Notes: a model not told the origin generated them from the letters alone. A stretch of 9,070 nucleotides of DNA from an uncultured bacterium (GCA_900551965.1 URYF01000064.1:1-9070); one strand, 5' to 3'; counted from the stretch's first letter, positions 1-7,052 are shown. Numbers and translations are program-made.

Positions 1-26
1 CCATCGGCGCCTTTTATTATATATTT

Positions 27-995
27 CTAAAAATAAACATATTTTTTATCTTTCGGGTTAGTTATTTTTGGACTGTCAATTTCTCTGTTGTATTCTTTTA
101 TAATATCTTCTTTTCCTGAAAAATGTATGAATTTTTGCATAAATTTAAGCATTTGTGCTTGGTCTTCTTCCGGAACATACAGTGGTGAAAGGGTTAAGGT
201 TATAATTTGGGGGCGTATGTTCTTTTTGTTTATGGTTTTTAAGAGTTTTGATGTTTCGGCTTTTATTTCTTTTTCATTTATGTTATTGATAAACCTTGCA
301 GTTGTATCATATCCGGAGTTTGTTATGTAATCTGAGTCGATACTTAGTAAAATGTTTTTATCTTTAAAGTTTGGAAGTGTTTTTTCTGTGCAGGTTATTA
401 TTTTGATTTTTTTATATTTTGGGTTTGCAAGAGGTTTTTCATCTTCACTATTAATTATTTCTGTCATATAACCGCTTGTTTTGTCAATTAAGAAATATTG
501 TATATATGGAGTATTATTTATATTAGGGTTAACTTCAGATTCCTTTTTTCTGGAGTTTCCAATCATAACATTTGAGTATCCGACTTTGTCCCTGTCCATA
601 AATTCGAATTGTACATCTTTGTCTGTCGCTGCTTTTTCCGGCATTACCCAGTATAATTCTTCTGCGGTATCGTTAAGTGCAAAATATTCATTAAGCCAGT
701 TATAAATATTTGAACCGTGGGTCATATTAATGTTTTGATATACATATAAATCGCTGTGTGTATCAAAATTTATAATTGTTTCAGGTATTTCAATATCCAT
801 TTCTTTGGCTTTTTCAACTACATCTAAAACCTGGTTATGATCAATATTTGCATCTATAAGCTGAAGATTTTTTGATATTGTTTTAATATTAAAACGGTCT
901 GATTGGCGGTATATTCCAAGATATAGAGAAAGGAATACTGCCAGTGGTGTGAGTGCCAGTAAATAAAGTTTTAACTTTTCAGATATTTTATTCAT
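27..995 (-). CDS. Exported/anchored arginase-fold-like protein, paralogue B
   Basis: This 322-residue protein opens with a short basic stretch and a hydrophobic segment at about residues 10-28, so it is probably an exported or inner-membrane-anchored protein. It carries three acidic/histidine motifs in the order seen in the ureohydrolase (arginase/agmatinase) and UPF0489-type fold: DHN (52-54), DTHSD (78-82) and SIDSDY (218-223). In that superfamily these positions bind one or two metal ions. It is clearly a paralogue of the upstream gene: both have the blocks NFDTHSD, ELYWVMP or EIYWVMP, ITCT, LPxFKDK and SGxED. The two genes are separated by only 3 nt, so they are probably co-transcribed, and the weak ribosome binding site (GGA, complement of 1006-1008) lies inside the upstream gene. 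The substrate is unknown. The family assignment is inference from motifs and not from an alignment. The arginase-type motifs are convincing; a hydrolase activity is not demonstrated. Confidence 0.72.
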   Translation of the reverse strand: MNKISEKLKLYLLALTPLAVFLSLYLGIYRQSDRFNIKTISKNLQLIDANIDHNQVLDVVEKAKEMDIEIPETIINFDTHSDLYVYQNINMTHGSNIYNWLNEYFALNDTAEELYWVMPEKAATDKDVQFEFMDRDKVGYSNVMIGNSRKKESEVNPNINNTPYIQYFLIDKTSGYMTEIINSEDEKPLANPKYKKIKIITCTEKTLPNFKDKNILLSIDSDYITNSGYDTTARFINNINEKEIKAETSKLLKTINKKNIRPQIITLTLSPLYVPEEDQAQMLKFMQKFIHFSGKEDIIKEYNREIDSPKITNPKDKKYVYF

Positions 996-998
996 ATT

Positions 999-2000
999 TT
1001 AATTTCCAAATTTTGATTTATCTTTTTCAAACATTGCCGGATCGTAAACAAATTTACGTTTATAAGTTTTTAACATATCTTCGTTGCCTGATGTTTTAAT
1101 CAAATAGTCAAAGAAGTTTTCCATGAATTTATGGTTTTTCTTTGGTAAATATTGGGGTGATAGTGATAACGAAATTATTTCCGGTTGTATATTTTTATTT
1201 TTTAAAGTTTTTAGCATTGATTTCAGAGAGCGTGTCATTTGGTATTCATTTTGTATGTTTTTCCACTCTTCAGTTGTGTCAAATCCTGAGTTGCTTATGT
1301 AATCTGCATCAATACTCAGGAATACTTTTTTATCTTTAAAATCCGGCAGGGTATTTTTTGTGCAGGTGATAACTTTTACATTTTTATATTTTATTTCCGG
1401 TTTATAAAATATTTTAGAGATTTTTAATTCCGGAATATATTCATTCATTTTCCCTGTCGCCGGTTCTATAATAAAATCTTGTGAGTAAGCCTCTACATAA
1501 AGAGGTTTGAAGATAAAATGAGTTTTGTTTATGTTGTCTTTGATTACGTTACCGTATAACGGGCTGCCTCCGGGCAGCTCCTTAATATTATTTTCTGTAA
1601 ATAATATCTGCAACAGTATATTTGCAGCTTCTTTTGTCGGCATAACCCAGTATATTTCATCAACTTCCGGGTTTTTGGCTATATATTCGTTTATCCAGTT
1701 TTCGATACCGGCTTGTCCCCAGTTTAAAATCGGAGCATTTAAATATATATCGCTATGGGTATCAAAATTTATCAGGATTGATGGTATTTTTACCCCTTTT
1801 GACTTTGCGTATTCAGAAACATCAAGTGCCTGATTATGGTCAGTGTTTTGGTCTATAATTTTTGTGTTCTTAGTTATTTCTTTTATTTCAGATTCTAATC
1901 CTATATTTTTATGGAACGGATAATATAAGTTAATAATTATACCTATTGCCGTTATTGATAATAGTATTGATAGTCTTATAATTTTTGTTTTGAATTTCAT
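999..2000 (-). CDS. Exported/anchored arginase-fold-like protein, paralogue A
   Basis: This 333-residue protein is the first gene of a two-gene minus-strand unit. Residues 1-28 form a lysine-rich start followed by a hydrophobic stretch, consistent with a signal peptide or signal anchor, so the rest is likely outside the cytoplasm. The metal-site motifs are DHN (54-56), DTHSD (80-84) and SIDADY (229-234), with spacing close to that of its downstream paralogue. They resemble the histidine, DxHxD and SxDxD ligands of arginase-fold enzymes and the UPF0489 group. Other shared blocks are EIYWVMP (115-121), ITCT (211-214) and SLSLSPQY (277-284). A good ribosome binding site (GGAG, complement of 2007-2010) sits 6 nt before the start codon. 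I do not know the substrate. An exported member of this fold would be unusual, since arginases and agmatinases are normally cytoplasmic. Confidence 0.75.
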   Translation of the reverse strand: MKFKTKIIRLSILLSITAIGIIINLYYPFHKNIGLESEIKEITKNTKIIDQNTDHNQALDVSEYAKSKGVKIPSILINFDTHSDIYLNAPILNWGQAGIENWINEYIAKNPEVDEIYWVMPTKEAANILLQILFTENNIKELPGGSPLYGNVIKDNINKTHFIFKPLYVEAYSQDFIIEPATGKMNEYIPELKISKIFYKPEIKYKNVKVITCTKNTLPDFKDKKVFLSIDADYISNSGFDTTEEWKNIQNEYQMTRSLKSMLKTLKNKNIQPEIISLSLSPQYLPKKNHKFMENFFDYLIKTSGNEDMLKTYKRKFVYDPAMFEKDKSKFGN

Positions 2001-2021
2001 TTTCTACTCCAACCTATGATT

Positions 2022-2051
2022 ATTTTAAGATATAAATATCCCTCCGGTCAA
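2022..2051 (-). promoter_or_regulatory. Promoter for the arginase-like gene pair
   Basis: Read on the minus strand, TTGACC (complement of 2046-2051) is followed after 18 nt by TAAAAT (complement of 2022-2027). Each box matches the sigma70 consensus at 5 of 6 positions. It sits about 25 bp upstream of the first gene's start codon and is back to back with the miaB promoter. The assignment is by sequence only. Confidence 0.45.
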
Positions 2052-2063
2052 ATATTTATTAAT

Positions 2064-2091
2064 TTTACAAACAATATTTTTCGGCTAAGAT
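2064..2091 (+). promoter_or_regulatory. Candidate miaB promoter
   Basis: TTTACA (2064-2069) and TAAGAT (2086-2091) are separated by 16 nt and lie about 40 bp before the miaB start codon. The -35 box matches consensus at 5 of 6 positions and the -10 box at 4 of 6. A ribosome binding site AAGAGG (2113-2118) follows. The region is AT-rich, so other -10 choices are possible. Confidence 0.35.
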
Positions 2092-2128
2092 AAACATATA
2101 TAGTTGAAATATAAGAGGTTTAATAATA

Positions 2129-3454
2129 ATGAAAAAGGTTTATATAGAAACAATGGGCTGCCAGATGAATAAATCTGATACTGAACGTATGTTTGGGATG
2201 TTGTCAAATTTTGGCTATGAAGAAACTACAGAGCCAAAAGATGCAGATTTACTTATGGTCAACACGTGTTCAATCAGGCAGTTAAGCGAAGATAAAGCAT
2301 TTAGTTTGATTGGTACGTGGGGCAAGTGGAAAAAATCAAATCCTGATTTGAAAATCGGTTTTTGCGGTTGTGTTGCACAGCAGAAGGCTGAACAAATTTT
2401 CAAACGTGCGCATTATGTTGATTTTGTTCTTGGGACACATAAAATTTATTCTTTGCCTGAAATTATTAAAGCTGTAAATAACGGTGAAAAGGTTTGTGAA
2501 TGCGAAGAAACCAACGCGACAGAAGATGATAAAGCTGTTCAATTTGACATTAAGCGAGTGAAATCGGTTAATGCGTGGATTCCGATAACTGAGGGTTGTA
2601 ATAATTTCTGCACATATTGTATTGTTCCATATACAAGAGGCAGAGAACGTTCAAGGCTTCCGGAAACTATTTTGAAAGAGGTTAATGATGCTCTAAATTC
2701 GGGTTTTAAAGAAATTACTTTAATCGGTCAGAATGTTGATAGTTACGGTAAGGATTTTAAAGATAGAAATTATAGATTGGCAGATTTGCTAAGAGAAGTT
2801 AATGCGATAGAAGGTAAATTCAGAATTCGTTTTGTGACTTCTTATCCGACGGATATTACTGATGATTTAATCAAAACAACGCTTGAACTGGATAAGGTTT
2901 GTGAATATTTCCATATACCTATGCAGTCAGGTAGCAGCGAAGTCTTGAAAAAGATGAACCGCAGATATGATAGGGAAACTTATTTTAAAATTGCTCAAAA
3001 AGTTCGTGAGATGGTTCCAGATGTAACGATCACCAGTGATTTTATAGCAGGTTTTCCTGGCGAAACCGAAGAACAGTTTGTAGAAACCTTGACGGCTATG
3101 GAGGAGCTTGGCTTGGATTATTCAAATACTGCGGCATACTCTCCTAGAGAAAAGACTGTTGCTGCAAAGTGGGTTGATAAATATATTGATGAAGATACAA
3201 AATTTGAACGTCTTGCCCGTTTGAATGAACAGAATAGAAAATGCTGCCTGGAATCAAATAAGAAATTTTTAGGCCGAGAGATGGAAGTTCTTGTTGAGAA
3301 TTTTGAAAATCATAAAGGTAAAAATGTTATTACAGGCAGAACAAGAAATAATAAAATTGTTCATATTCCGTATGATAGGGATTTAACCGGAGAATTTGTC
3401 AATGTTAAAATTACAAGTGTTAAGACCTGGTATTTGAACGGAGAAATAATATAA
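2129..3454 (+). CDS. miaB: tRNA-2-methylthio-N6-dimethylallyladenosine synthase MiaB
   Basis: MiaB is a cytoplasmic radical-SAM methylthiotransferase. It adds a methylthio group to i6A at position 37 of tRNAs reading UNN codons, giving ms2i6A, and depends on prior prenylation by MiaA. All expected parts are visible in 441 residues. The N-terminal UPF0004 domain carries the three cysteines that hold the auxiliary iron-sulfur cluster: C11 in GCQMN, C47 in VNTCSIR and C81 in CGC. The radical-SAM CxxxCxxC motif is at C157, C161 and C164. The QSGS segment followed by LKKMNRRY and then SDFIAGFPGET is typical of the family, and a TRAM RNA-binding domain fills about 377-440. The QMNKSD and MQSGSS signatures and the length favour MiaB over the relatives RimO and MtaB. 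The start is supported by AAGAGG 10 nt upstream. miaA is not in this window. A small membrane-protein gene follows after 18 bp. Confidence 0.95.
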   Translation: MKKVYIETMGCQMNKSDTERMFGMLSNFGYEETTEPKDADLLMVNTCSIRQLSEDKAFSLIGTWGKWKKSNPDLKIGFCGCVAQQKAEQIFKRAHYVDFVLGTHKIYSLPEIIKAVNNGEKVCECEETNATEDDKAVQFDIKRVKSVNAWIPITEGCNNFCTYCIVPYTRGRERSRLPETILKEVNDALNSGFKEITLIGQNVDSYGKDFKDRNYRLADLLREVNAIEGKFRIRFVTSYPTDITDDLIKTTLELDKVCEYFHIPMQSGSSEVLKKMNRRYDRETYFKIAQKVREMVPDVTITSDFIAGFPGETEEQFVETLTAMEELGLDYSNTAAYSPREKTVAAKWVDKYIDEDTKFERLARLNEQNRKCCLESNKKFLGREMEVLVENFENHKGKNVITGRTRNNKIVHIPYDRDLTGEFVNVKITSVKTWYLNGEII

Positions 3455-3472
3455 AATACGGCGGAGAATATT

Positions 3473-3856
3473 ATGCACTTTGAAGATTCCGATAATGCTG
3501 ATATTTATGGTGAAACTTTAAGAATGAATCTTGAGTTAAAAAAGTTCAACTGGGGTGCGTTTGGGTTTACGTGGATATGGGGGCTTTTTAACGGGATTTA
3601 TGCGATAAAACATACATTTCCGATAGTTATTATATTTTGTATCTTTTTACCGTTCTTTTTTACCGGATGGTTCAGGGTTGTAATTTTATGTTATATGATA
3701 TATTGCGGAATTAAAGGAAATCAATGGGCGTACGAATCTGCAAGATGTATGGAATATAATGATTTTGTAAGAAATCAAAAACGCTGGAGTGTGACGTTTG
3801 GCATATTTTGTTTTATTATAGGGGTTGTTTTCATAAAACACTTTTTAAAATTCTAA
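3473..3856 (+). CDS. Small multi-pass membrane protein of unknown function
   Basis: This 127-residue protein has a short acidic, cytoplasm-like N-terminus and three or four hydrophobic segments at about 29-45, 49-64, 66-80 and 105-122. Two conserved-looking patches stand out: FNWGAFGFTWIWG (25-37), and a GNQWAY (82-87) element followed by FVRNQKRW (98-105). These patches resemble small bacterial membrane proteins of the DUF2628-like type, whose function is not established, and the resemblance is from memory only. A strong ribosome binding site (GGAG, 3463-3466) lies 6 nt before the start, and the gene begins 18 bp after miaB, so it is probably co-transcribed with it. That linkage may be incidental. 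It converges on the XRE-type regulator gene with only 7 bp between the stop codons and no obvious terminator there. Confidence 0.75.
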   Translation: MHFEDSDNADIYGETLRMNLELKKFNWGAFGFTWIWGLFNGIYAIKHTFPIVIIFCIFLPFFFTGWFRVVILCYMIYCGIKGNQWAYESARCMEYNDFVRNQKRWSVTFGIFCFIIGVVFIKHFLKF

Positions 3857-3863
3857 ACGTATT

Positions 3864-4139
3864 TTATCTGTCAATTAGTGTGAAGTCTTCGCCAAGTTCT
3901 TCTTCTAATCTTTTGGCAAAGTCTGAAAATTTAATGCCTAAAGCTTCAGATATTTTCCATATAGTAACAATTTTGGCATTTTGTTTTCCTTTTCGGATTT
4001 TATTGAAATTGCTGTCATCTATATCATATTCATCAGCAAAGCGGTTTGCTGATATGATATTTTTTTCAGCGCAGATTTGATCAATAATTTTTCCTAGCAC
4101 TTTAGAAAATAATTCTGTGTTTTCGTTTTTATATTGCAT
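3864..4139 (-). CDS. XRE/Cro-type helix-turn-helix regulator
   Basis: This 91-residue protein consists almost entirely of a Cro/CI-type helix-turn-helix domain. The DNA-binding helices are at about 29-52 (SANRFADEYDIDDSNFNKIR, then KG), followed by the typical scaffold helices with TIWKISEALGIKFSDF (59-74). There is no sensor or peptidase domain, so it probably binds DNA as a dimer and regulates locally. No Shine-Dalgarno sequence is visible before the only plausible start (4137-4139), so translation may be weak or leaderless. It is divergent from the LuxR-type gene 62 bp away, and a TTGA-N8-TCAA element in that gap could be its operator. Target genes are unknown. An antitoxin role is possible for a protein of this size, but no toxin gene is adjacent. 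Confidence 0.8.
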   Translation of the reverse strand: MQYKNENTELFSKVLGKIIDQICAEKNIISANRFADEYDIDDSNFNKIRKGKQNAKIVTIWKISEALGIKFSDFAKRLEEELGEDFTLIDR

Positions 4140-4162
4140 TTGTTAATAATAGTTGATATAAT
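4134..4162 (+). promoter_or_regulatory. Promoter for the LuxR-type HTH gene
   Basis: A perfect TATAAT (4157-4162) lies 40 bp before the start codon at 4202, with TTGCAT (4134-4139) spaced 17 nt upstream. The -35 box is weak and overlaps the start codon of the divergent XRE gene. Expression in the two directions could therefore interfere. Confidence 0.45.
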
Positions 4163-4168
4163 GGTCAA
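4153..4168. promoter_or_regulatory. Possible operator, TTGA-N8-TCAA
   Basis: An inverted repeat with 4-bp arms, TTGATATAATGGTCAA, covers the -10 box of the LuxR-type gene. On the minus strand its right arm supplies a TTGACC that could act as a -35 box for the XRE gene. A small XRE repressor bound here could control both genes. The arms are short, so this is only suggestive. Confidence 0.22.
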
Positions 4169-4201
4169 GTGTTCGGCATGTATGAGTAAAGGTAATGTAT
4201 A

Positions 4202-4543
4202 ATGAATTCAAATAGTACAATCGAAAAAATTATGTCATTATTGGTCTTTGGCTATAGTAATGTAGAAATAGCAAAGGAGTTAGGGTATAGTCAGCACACC
4301 ATCAAATTTTATGTTGGTCGTATTATTAAAGCTTTGAAGGCTAAAAATCGGATACATGCGGCTTGCATAATCAAAGATTTGGAATATGAAGAGGTTTTGT
4401 ATAAATTATATCGCATAAACGCATCAGAGCTGCCTGTTACGCAGGTTCGGCAAAATTCTAAATTCGGGCATTTGTATCCTTATATTTTGAATATTGATTG
4501 TTCTGAATCTGTCAAAGAGCATTCCGACAATTCTGTTGATTGA
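4202..4543 (+). CDS. Stand-alone LuxR/GerE-type HTH protein
   Basis: This 113-residue protein begins directly with a LuxR-family (GerE) helix-turn-helix domain. SNVEIAKELGYSQHTIKFYV (19-38) contains the recognition helices, and KALKAKNRIHAACII (43-57) is the characteristic end of the domain. There is no receiver, autoinducer-binding or ATPase domain. The remaining ~55 residues (from about 60) are polar and not recognised. It is probably a DNA-binding regulator that acts without a built-in signal input or through a partner. The start is supported by AAAGG (4188-4192) 9 nt upstream and by a perfect TATAAT further up. It ends 29 bp from the stop of the convergent prephenate dehydratase gene. Targets are unknown. 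Confidence 0.8.
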   Translation: MNSNSTIEKIMSLLVFGYSNVEIAKELGYSQHTIKFYVGRIIKALKAKNRIHAACIIKDLEYEEVLYKLYRINASELPVTQVRQNSKFGHLYPYILNIDCSESVKEHSDNSVD

Positions 4544-4549
4544 ATATGT

Positions 4550-4559
4550 GCCAATTGGC
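4550..4559. repeat. 10-bp perfect palindrome between convergent genes
   Basis: GCCAATTGGC is a perfect palindrome in the 29-bp gap between the LuxR-type gene and the prephenate dehydratase gene. It has no loop and no adjacent run of U, so it is not a convincing terminator. A wider 5-bp pairing (CCGAC near 4524 with GTCGG at 4563-4567, followed by a T-rich stretch) is possible but weak. Confidence 0.3.
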
Positions 4560-4572
4560 GGAGTCGGGATTT

Positions 4573-5439
4573 TTAATTTTGTATAGGGGCGGCTTTTTTG
4601 TATGAGCCAAGGTATCTGAAAAATGAAGTTTTTGGTTTTATTTCATTTATGGCTTTGAGCATGTTTGAACCTTGTAAATGCCCGTCAAAGACAACTATAA
4701 ATATGTATTCATCAGGCTCAACTTTTGAGGGTCTTGATGATATGTATGAAAGATTTATATTATTTTCTAAAAATATTTTTAATATTTCTAATAAAGCTCC
4801 GGGTTTGTTGTTTGTTCTAAACGCAACTGTTGTTTTATCTTTTCCGGTTGGAGAGGTTTCAATATCGCCTATTAGAATGTAACGGGTTTTATTATTTTTA
4901 TCATCGTGAATGTTTTCTTTTAAGATATTTAGCATACAGGTATCTGCAATTTTTTTATTACCGATAGAGGCGTATGTCAGATTGTGGTTTTGCAGGTCAT
5001 GTGCAGCTTCAAGCATTGACGGAGTTTCAATAATATTCATGTTCATAGGCATTTCTTTGTTGATGAAATCCTGACATTTTCCGATAAGCCTTGGGGTTGC
5101 AATAAGTCCTGTTATACTGTAAAATTCTGTAGTTTTAGATAGCAGACAGTATTCAATCGGTATAACTATTTCACCAACGATTCTTATATTCGGGTCTTTT
5201 GATTTAATTAGGCAGTCTAAAGATTCTCTTATTGTCCCGTCTAATGTGTTTTCTACCGGTAAAATTCCTAGTGTATCAGGATTATTTTCAACATATTCAA
5301 CAATTTGCTTTATTGTGGTTAGCGGTGTTGAAAAGCAATGAATATTGTTTATTCTGCAAAATTCATCTTTTGCCATTTCGGAAAAAGAGTTTATAGGTTC
5401 AAGGTATGCAATATTTTTTACCGATTCGAAATTTGACAT
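4573..5439 (-). CDS. pheA: Prephenate dehydratase (divergent, monofunctional)
   Basis: Prephenate dehydratase converts prephenate to phenylpyruvate, the committed step to phenylalanine. This 288-residue protein has a periplasmic-binding-protein-like catalytic domain (about 8-190) and a C-terminal ACT domain (about 203-285) for phenylalanine feedback control. There is no chorismate mutase domain. Recognisable elements are PVENTLDG (61-68, with the conserved E63 and N64), the catalytic threonine in TRY (185-187, usually TRF), GALL (214-217) and SSRP (234-237, usually ESRP) in the ACT domain. Several signatures are altered: the usual GPxGTFSE near the start reads EPINSFSE (14-21), and the usual SHPQ reads ATPR (114-117). 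The enzyme may still work, but substrate handling or feedback could differ. GGAG (complement of 5448-5451) lies 8 nt before the start. The gene is divergent from the phosphohexomutase gene. Confidence 0.88.
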   Translation of the reverse strand: MSNFESVKNIAYLEPINSFSEMAKDEFCRINNIHCFSTPLTTIKQIVEYVENNPDTLGILPVENTLDGTIRESLDCLIKSKDPNIRIVGEIVIPIEYCLLSKTTEFYSITGLIATPRLIGKCQDFINKEMPMNMNIIETPSMLEAAHDLQNHNLTYASIGNKKIADTCMLNILKENIHDDKNNKTRYILIGDIETSPTGKDKTTVAFRTNNKPGALLEILKIFLENNINLSYISSRPSKVEPDEYIFIVVFDGHLQGSNMLKAINEIKPKTSFFRYLGSYKKAAPIQN

Positions 5440-5443
5440 TTAC

Positions 5444-5473
5444 TTAACTCCGTTTTTCAATTAGAATTATAAC
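5444..5473 (+). promoter_or_regulatory. Candidate phosphohexomutase promoter
   Basis: TTAACT (5444-5449) and TATAAC (5468-5473) are separated by 18 nt. They give a start point just before the ribosome binding site AAGGGA (5488-5493). The -10 region overlaps that of the divergent prephenate dehydratase promoter. The short AT-rich gap makes this a modest call. Confidence 0.3.
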
Positions 5474-5494
5474 AGAAAACAAATAAGAAGGGAA
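5466..5494 (-). promoter_or_regulatory. Candidate pheA promoter
   Basis: On the minus strand a perfect TATAAT (complement of 5466-5471) lies about 26 bp before the pheA start codon. The -35 position, 17 nt upstream, reads TTCCCT (complement of 5489-5494), a poor match. No attenuator or leader peptide fits in the short 5' region, so classical pheL-type attenuation looks absent. Confidence 0.38.
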
Positions 5495-5497
5495 GAA

Positions 5498-6874
5498 ATG
5501 ACAGGTATAAAATTTGGAACAGACGGTTGGCGCGCTGTTGTAGGAAAAGATTTTAACGAAGAAAATGTTGGTATTGTTTCAAAAGCAATCGGGAAATATG
5601 TTTTTGATAACTATGGAATTTATAAAACTATAATAATCGGTTACGATCCGCGTAATATGGCACGTGAATTTTCAATGCAATGTGCAAATATTTTAAAAGA
5701 CATGGGGTTCAAAGTTTTATACAGCGATAAAGTTATCCCGACTCCGGTTCTTGCGTTTAATGCAAAATATCTTGATGCTTGTGCAGTTATGTTTACAGCA
5801 TCTCACAATCCGCCGGAGTATCTTGGTATAAAGTTTATACCTGATTATGCGGGGCCTGCAACAAGTGAAATCACTGATGAAATTGTTGCAAATTTTGGAA
5901 AAGATACCCCTTCTTGTGTTAAAGGTAAATTGATTTATACGGATTTTTCAAATAGTTATTTTAAACATATTAAAGAAATTATTGATTTTGAAAAAATAAA
6001 AGATTTGAATAAACGTATAATTTTTGACGGGCTTTATGCCGCAAGTATAGGTTATTTTGACAAGTTGTTATCATCTAACGGGATTGAGTTTGACAGTATT
6101 CACATGTACCATGATCCAAATTTTGGCGGCGGTATGCCGGAACCAAAACCTCAATTTATGGGTGAAATGATTGATTATATAAAGGCTCATCAAAATTATG
6201 TAGGGTTTGCAAATGATGGGGATTCAGACAGGTTTGGCATGATAAATGAAAATGGAGAATACGTTACTCCAAATGAAATTATTGCAATTCTTTTGATGCA
6301 CTTAAAGAAAAACAAAAAATATGAAGGCTGTCTTGTAAAAACTGTAGGGGCAAGTTTAATGCTTGATATTGCTGCTGAAAAACTCGGGGTTGATGTTGTG
6401 GAAACTGCTGTCGGGTTTAAGCACGTAGGTGAAGCTATGAGAAAATATAATCCGATTATTGGTGGGGAAGAATCAGGCGGATTGAGTATTCAAGGACATA
6501 TCCCGGAAAAAGACGGAATACTTGCAAATCTTCTTGTGCTGGAAGCCATGGCTTATGAGAATAAATCTCTTGCTATGCTTCAACGAGATTTGGAAGCCTT
6601 TACGGGTTGTCATTTCATTAACACTCGTGTTGATAAAAAACTTAAATCTCAATCCGAGGTTAAGCCTGTGATTGATGAGTTTTCTGCAAAAGAAGAGCTG
6701 GCAGGTCAAAAGATTGTAAAAAAAGATTTCAAAGATGGGGTAAAACTTTATTTAGAAGATAACAAAACTTGGATTTTAGTACGACCATCCGGTACAGAAC
6801 CGTTATTGAGAATTTATATTGAAAGTGATTCTCAAGATAAAATTGAAACTATAAAAACTTTTTTAGATAAATAA
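5498..6874 (+). CDS. Phosphoglucomutase/phosphomannomutase family protein
   Basis: This is a 458-residue alpha-D-phosphohexomutase, a cytoplasmic enzyme that moves phosphate between C1 and C6 of a hexose through a phosphoserine and a bisphosphorylated intermediate. It links glycolysis to nucleotide-sugar, glycogen or envelope polysaccharide synthesis. All four family signatures are present: the phosphoserine loop TASHNP (100-105, S102), the magnesium loop DGDSDR (240-245, aspartates 240, 242, 244), the sugar-specificity loop GEESGG (323-328) and the phosphate-binding loop RPSGTEP (429-435). The N-terminal IKFGTDGWRA resembles phosphoglucomutase/phosphomannomutase proteins more than GlmM, but glucose versus mannose preference cannot be settled here. 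AAGGGA (5488-5493) lies 4 nt before the start. A strong terminator follows the stop, so the gene is probably the last or only gene of its unit. Confidence 0.92.
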   Translation: MTGIKFGTDGWRAVVGKDFNEENVGIVSKAIGKYVFDNYGIYKTIIIGYDPRNMAREFSMQCANILKDMGFKVLYSDKVIPTPVLAFNAKYLDACAVMFTASHNPPEYLGIKFIPDYAGPATSEITDEIVANFGKDTPSCVKGKLIYTDFSNSYFKHIKEIIDFEKIKDLNKRIIFDGLYAASIGYFDKLLSSNGIEFDSIHMYHDPNFGGGMPEPKPQFMGEMIDYIKAHQNYVGFANDGDSDRFGMINENGEYVTPNEIIAILLMHLKKNKKYEGCLVKTVGASLMLDIAAEKLGVDVVETAVGFKHVGEAMRKYNPIIGGEESGGLSIQGHIPEKDGILANLLVLEAMAYENKSLAMLQRDLEAFTGCHFINTRVDKKLKSQSEVKPVIDEFSAKEELAGQKIVKKDFKDGVKLYLEDNKTWILVRPSGTEPLLRIYIESDSQDKIETIKTFLDK

Positions 6875-6910
6875 TGTTTGCATAATTGTAAATATTTGTA
6901 AGTTTAAATT

Positions 6911-6948
6911 AATAAAACCGATAAATTTTTAAATTTGCCGGTTTTATT
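6911..6948 (+). terminator. Intrinsic terminator after the phosphohexomutase gene
   Basis: A 10-bp stem AATAAAACCG / CGGTTTTATT (6911-6920 with 6939-6948) encloses a second 6-bp AAATTT/AAATTT pairing and a very short loop, with a two-base mismatch between the helices. The descending arm is itself T-rich (GTTTTATTT), as in intrinsic terminators. The symmetry would also let it work on the other strand. A further hairpin, TTTGCAT/ATGCAAA (6947-6953 with 6960-6966), follows immediately. Confidence 0.75.
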
Positions 6949-7017
6949 TGCATTATGAAATGCAAATAATCGTGCAGATGTTTTGTTACAAAACTAAACA
7001 AACATGGAAAAACACGG

Positions 7018-7046
7018 TTGACAGTGTGTTTTGTTTATTCTAATAT
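7018..7046 (+). promoter_or_regulatory. S10 operon promoter
   Basis: A perfect -35 box TTGACA (7018-7023) is followed after exactly 17 nt by TAATAT (7041-7046). Transcription should start near 7053, giving a leader of about 118 nt before rpsJ. The stretch between the upstream terminator and this promoter is AT-rich and holds a TTTTGTTACAAAA palindrome (6981-6993) that might bind a protein. This is the best promoter in the window, as expected for ribosomal protein genes. Confidence 0.72.
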
Positions 7047-7052
7047 AAGTAT

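Noticed and set aside
1..26. GGCGCC palindrome at the left edge, possibly half of a terminator for the arginase-like genes
   Set aside because: Only one arm plus a few bases are inside the window. Without the flanking sequence a stem-loop cannot be shown.
5433..5438. TTGACA as the -35 box of the phosphohexomutase promoter
   Set aside because: The nearest good -10 boxes are 23 or more nt downstream, too far for a sigma70 promoter. The sequence is also the pheA start region.
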